64,000 nucleotides of DNA from NCBI GenBank assembly GCA_029261395.1, contig JAJDBJ010000029.1:1-64000 (forward strand). The letters run 5' to 3'. The notes under the pieces are model-generated. The model was not told where the DNA came from, made no database searches, and saw only the letters and a list, made by a program, of their open reading frames with translations. The stretch comes from Nitrospinaceae bacterium (GTDB taxonomy: Bacteria; Nitrospinota; Nitrospinia; Nitrospinales; Nitrospinaceae). Shown in pieces: positions 62,061 through 64,000 of the stretch. Both the position numbers and the translations under genes were made by a program. How positions within the stretch are numbered: the stretch's first letter is position 1; every line of letters begins with the position of its first letter.

Positions 62061-62741
62061 ATGGCTCAAGAAACCAAATTAAAAATAAAAGACCTGAAAG
62101 AACCGGATCAATTTCTGGTGGCGAGTAATTCATTTCTCGATGTTTTACTTCGCAATAAATCCCTGATCGCCATTTTGGTGGTTGTGATGGTAGCGATAGG
62201 CGGCGGTTACCTGTTTGTGACGAATCAGAAATCCGCCGAAATTTCAAAGATGGAGTCACTCTATTTTGAAATGACCCAACTGGTGGAAGATGAAAAGGAA
62301 AACACAGGCGAGTCCCTGATTTCAAAATTGAACACCCTGTTGGCGCAGTTTGAAGAAGGCGATCAAAAATCAAGAGCCCAGCTGTTGCTGGCGGGGGCCC
62401 AATACAAAAATAAACAATATGACGATGCGCTTGCGTCGTTTAAAATAGTATCAGATAAGGCTCTGCCCGGAACGCTCAATTACTACATGGCTCAATCCGG
62501 AATGGCCCATTCGTTTGAAAGTAAAAAAGATTTCAATAAGGCCATTACTCACTACAAAAACATCATAGAGCATCCGGGAGAATCGCCGCTGTTTCATGTC
62601 TACCTTGGATTGGCCCGGTGTTATGAGTTGGCGCAGGATTCTAAAAACGCCCTACTGATTCTGCGTGAGATGCAAACCAAATTTCCCGAACATGCTGGCC
62701 TGGAGAAGGTGAACCTTTCTCTCAAACGGTTGGAAGGCTAG
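62061..62741 (+). CDS. membrane-anchored TPR protein (YfgM-like)
   Basis: A 226-residue protein with a cytosolic N-terminus, one membrane helix (about 32-53, SLIAILVVVMVAIGGGYLFV) and a periplasmic region of tetratricopeptide-type helical repeats (ALASFKIVSDKALPG, AITHYKNIIEHPGES). This is the arrangement of the YfgM/tetratricopeptide_2 group, periplasmic chaperone partners of the translocon; it is also shared with some outer-membrane assembly TPR proteins. It is followed 23 bases later by an M48 peptidase, suggesting a joint envelope role. Confidence 0.72.
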   Translation: MAQETKLKIKDLKEPDQFLVASNSFLDVLLRNKSLIAILVVVMVAIGGGYLFVTNQKSAEISKMESLYFEMTQLVEDEKENTGESLISKLNTLLAQFEEGDQKSRAQLLLAGAQYKNKQYDDALASFKIVSDKALPGTLNYYMAQSGMAHSFESKKDFNKAITHYKNIIEHPGESPLFHVYLGLARCYELAQDSKNALLILREMQTKFPEHAGLEKVNLSLKRLEG

Positions 62742-62764
62742 GCATCATTTCATGAGATCCCTTT

Positions 62765-63847
62765 ATGAGATCTTTAAAGCATAGGGTCCACGCCTCCAGT
62801 TTCCTCCTTCTCTTTTTGAGTATAATTTCTATACCCCCCCCTGCGTCTTCCTTCGCCGTTCCATTCATCAGCAAAGACACCGAATTGGCCATGGGGCAAG
62901 AGGCCGACAAACAGGTCATCGCTCAGTTCGGATTGTATTCCGACAAAAACCTTCAGTTGTACGTCAACAGTATTGGTCAAAAGCTGGTTTCTACTTTGTC
63001 GGATAAGGAATTCAACAAGTATTTTTTCAAAGTCGTGGACAGTTCGGAGATCAATGCGTTTGCTTTACCAGGGGGATATATCTATGTCACCCGTGGTATT
63101 TTGGCCACGATCAACAGCGAGGCTGAGCTGGCCGGCATCTTGGGGCATGAAATCGGCCATGTCACCCAGCACCATGGTGCCAAGCAAATTGTCCGAACCA
63201 TCGGAGCCCAGATACTCGCCATTGGTGCCGCCATTGCCAATCCTCAAAATGCGGGTGAATGGCTGATGGTCAGCAGTCAGATGTTCAACCAGATCAATCT
63301 GGGTTATGGGCGCGATGCGGAACTGGAATCCGACGCACATGGTCTATTGTCAGCCTATCAGGCTGGTTACGATCCGCGGAGTATGGTCGACTTTTTAAAA
63401 GGCCTGCGCCAACATGAAATGATGTCCGGTCAATCCTATCACAGCTTTCAGGCCACTCACCCCGAGACCAAGGAACGGATTATCAAAACCGGCAGTTTGT
63501 CGGAGTCGATCATCAATCGTAATGAGCAATCCGTTACGAAAAACCGAAAAGAATATTTAAAATATGTCCAGGGGCTGTCTTTTGGCGGGAAAAAGAACAG
63601 GGGAGACAGGAAAAATTACAAGAAAAAGCACATCGATATTTATGAGGTTCAACCTGGGGATACCTTTAAAAGTATCGCCATTAAGGAATTGGGAGATGAA
63701 CGGGAGGACTTGACGATAGCGGTCATGAATGGGCAACGCCTGGAAGATTCCCTTGAGCCGGGACAATTTCTAAAACTGGTGCGCCCCGGACCCTATCGCA
63801 AAGACACCATCCTTGAGATACATCCTGATATCCATCCAACCCAATAA
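62765..63847 (+). CDS. M48-family periplasmic metallopeptidase with C-terminal LysM-like segment (BepA/LoiP-like)
   Basis: A signal peptide (SSFLLLFLSIISIPPPASSFA) precedes the M48 domain; zinc ligands are HEIGH at 128-132 and the downstream Glu in ELESDAHGL. The C-terminal 60 residues contain YEVQPGDTFKSIAIKELGD and GQFLKLVRPG, a LysM-like wall-binding or Zn-protease tail. Related proteins (LoiP, BepA) degrade or help assemble outer-membrane proteins. It lacks the C-terminal TPR domain of BepA; a TPR protein is, however, encoded just upstream. Confidence 0.88.
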   Translation: MRSLKHRVHASSFLLLFLSIISIPPPASSFAVPFISKDTELAMGQEADKQVIAQFGLYSDKNLQLYVNSIGQKLVSTLSDKEFNKYFFKVVDSSEINAFALPGGYIYVTRGILATINSEAELAGILGHEIGHVTQHHGAKQIVRTIGAQILAIGAAIANPQNAGEWLMVSSQMFNQINLGYGRDAELESDAHGLLSAYQAGYDPRSMVDFLKGLRQHEMMSGQSYHSFQATHPETKERIIKTGSLSESIINRNEQSVTKNRKEYLKYVQGLSFGGKKNRGDRKNYKKKHIDIYEVQPGDTFKSIAIKELGDEREDLTIAVMNGQRLEDSLEPGQFLKLVRPGPYRKDTILEIHPDIHPTQ

Positions 63848-63859
63848 TTTGCAAAGCAC

Positions 63860-64000
63860 ATGACCGAAATTCTGGAGTTGGATAAAGCCACCACAGTCCA
63901 TCTGACCGCCAAGGGTGAGATGTGCAATCGTCTGCCCCGTGGTACCCAAATTGTCCCGGTCGGGAGAAAAGGGGATTGGGTCAAAATCACCTGGAGGAAG
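63860..64000 (+). CDS. start of an SH3-like domain protein, cut by the window end
   Basis: An ATG 13 bases after the M48 stop opens a frame running past the window. The visible 47 residues, ending GDWVKITWRK, look like the beginning of a bacterial SH3-like domain (KGEMCNRLPRGTQIVPVGRK). There is no signal peptide and no Shine-Dalgarno sequence. The call is tentative because only the N-terminus is seen. Confidence 0.5.
   Translation, partial: MTEILELDKATTVHLTAKGEMCNRLPRGTQIVPVGRKGDWVKITWRK

Overview
The window reads as chromosomal DNA of a Gram-negative (two-membrane) bacterium of roughly 50% GC, with dense housekeeping operons and no insertion sequence, prophage or CRISPR array. The gene combination (b6-type cytochrome complex joined to a large multihaem cytochrome c, universal-stress/PCP-reductase fusion proteins, small His-rich exported metal-binding protein, ole-type condensation genes, agmatine route to putrescine) fits a nitrifier-like or deep-branching proteobacteria-related lineage, and I would guess Nitrospinota. 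That assignment is an inference from gene content, because no rRNA is present.

Layout: 1-2684 is the end of an M16 peptidase; 2788-4185 (-) is a class II aldolase; 4712-6760 is the stress/PCP-reductase fusion. 6936-10937 carries an MsbA-type ABC exporter, oleA, oleB and a thioredoxin-like protein. 11087-15448 (-) carries ahcY and a sigma54 activator, which is divergent from a sigma54-promoted flgB-fliE pair (15731-16555). 16616-18378 has a gene-poor repeat patch, an SmbP-like protein and a rhodanese. 18560-20567 has an anchored acidic protein, a LapA-like protein and a PhyH dioxygenase. 20576-22505 (-) is aguB-aguA. 22736-33997 is a long housekeeping run: unknown-mfd-ppiC-surA-tilS-ftsH-folP-pdxJ. 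34193-36423 is gap-tpiA-secG-tRNA-Leu. 36878-44059 holds an FAD oxidoreductase lacking its redox residues, and then the Rieske/cytochrome b/subunit IV/octahaem cytochrome operon with two small membrane proteins. 44145-48832 holds metF, a formylglycine-generating-enzyme-like protein, a leucine-rich repeat protein, a Mo-cofactor oxidoreductase (-) and a long phosphoglycerate kinase (-). 49048-52810 has RNase E/G and a HmuY-like plus lipoprotein pair (-). 52986-57963 is unknown-ftsE-ftsX-envC-ctpA. 58090-64000 has tsaD, oleD, larB (-), gpsA (-), a TPR protein, an M48 peptidase and the start of an SH3-like protein.

How the parts work together: the cytochrome operon is a complete quinol:cytochrome c oxidoreductase core with its own multihaem electron outlet. 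Aldolase, gap, tpiA and pgk cover central triose metabolism but are scattered, with pgk away from gap-tpiA. OleA, OleB and OleD represent three of the four steps of head-to-head olefin synthesis, with OleC missing from the window. FtsE-FtsX-EnvC and CtpA form a cell-wall/division module, and SurA, PpiC, FtsH, CtpA and M48 form an envelope quality-control set.

Most interesting points: the octahaem coiled-coil cytochrome attached to a b6-type complex; the USP/PCP-reductase/zinc-ribbon fusion; a relict second ahcY 3' end differing only at silent positions; an inverted repeat overlapping the gap promoter together with a coupled 12-codon leader ORF; the sigma54-driven flgB-fliE pair without flgC; and several genes whose -10 box sits so close to the start codon that the mRNA may be leaderless.
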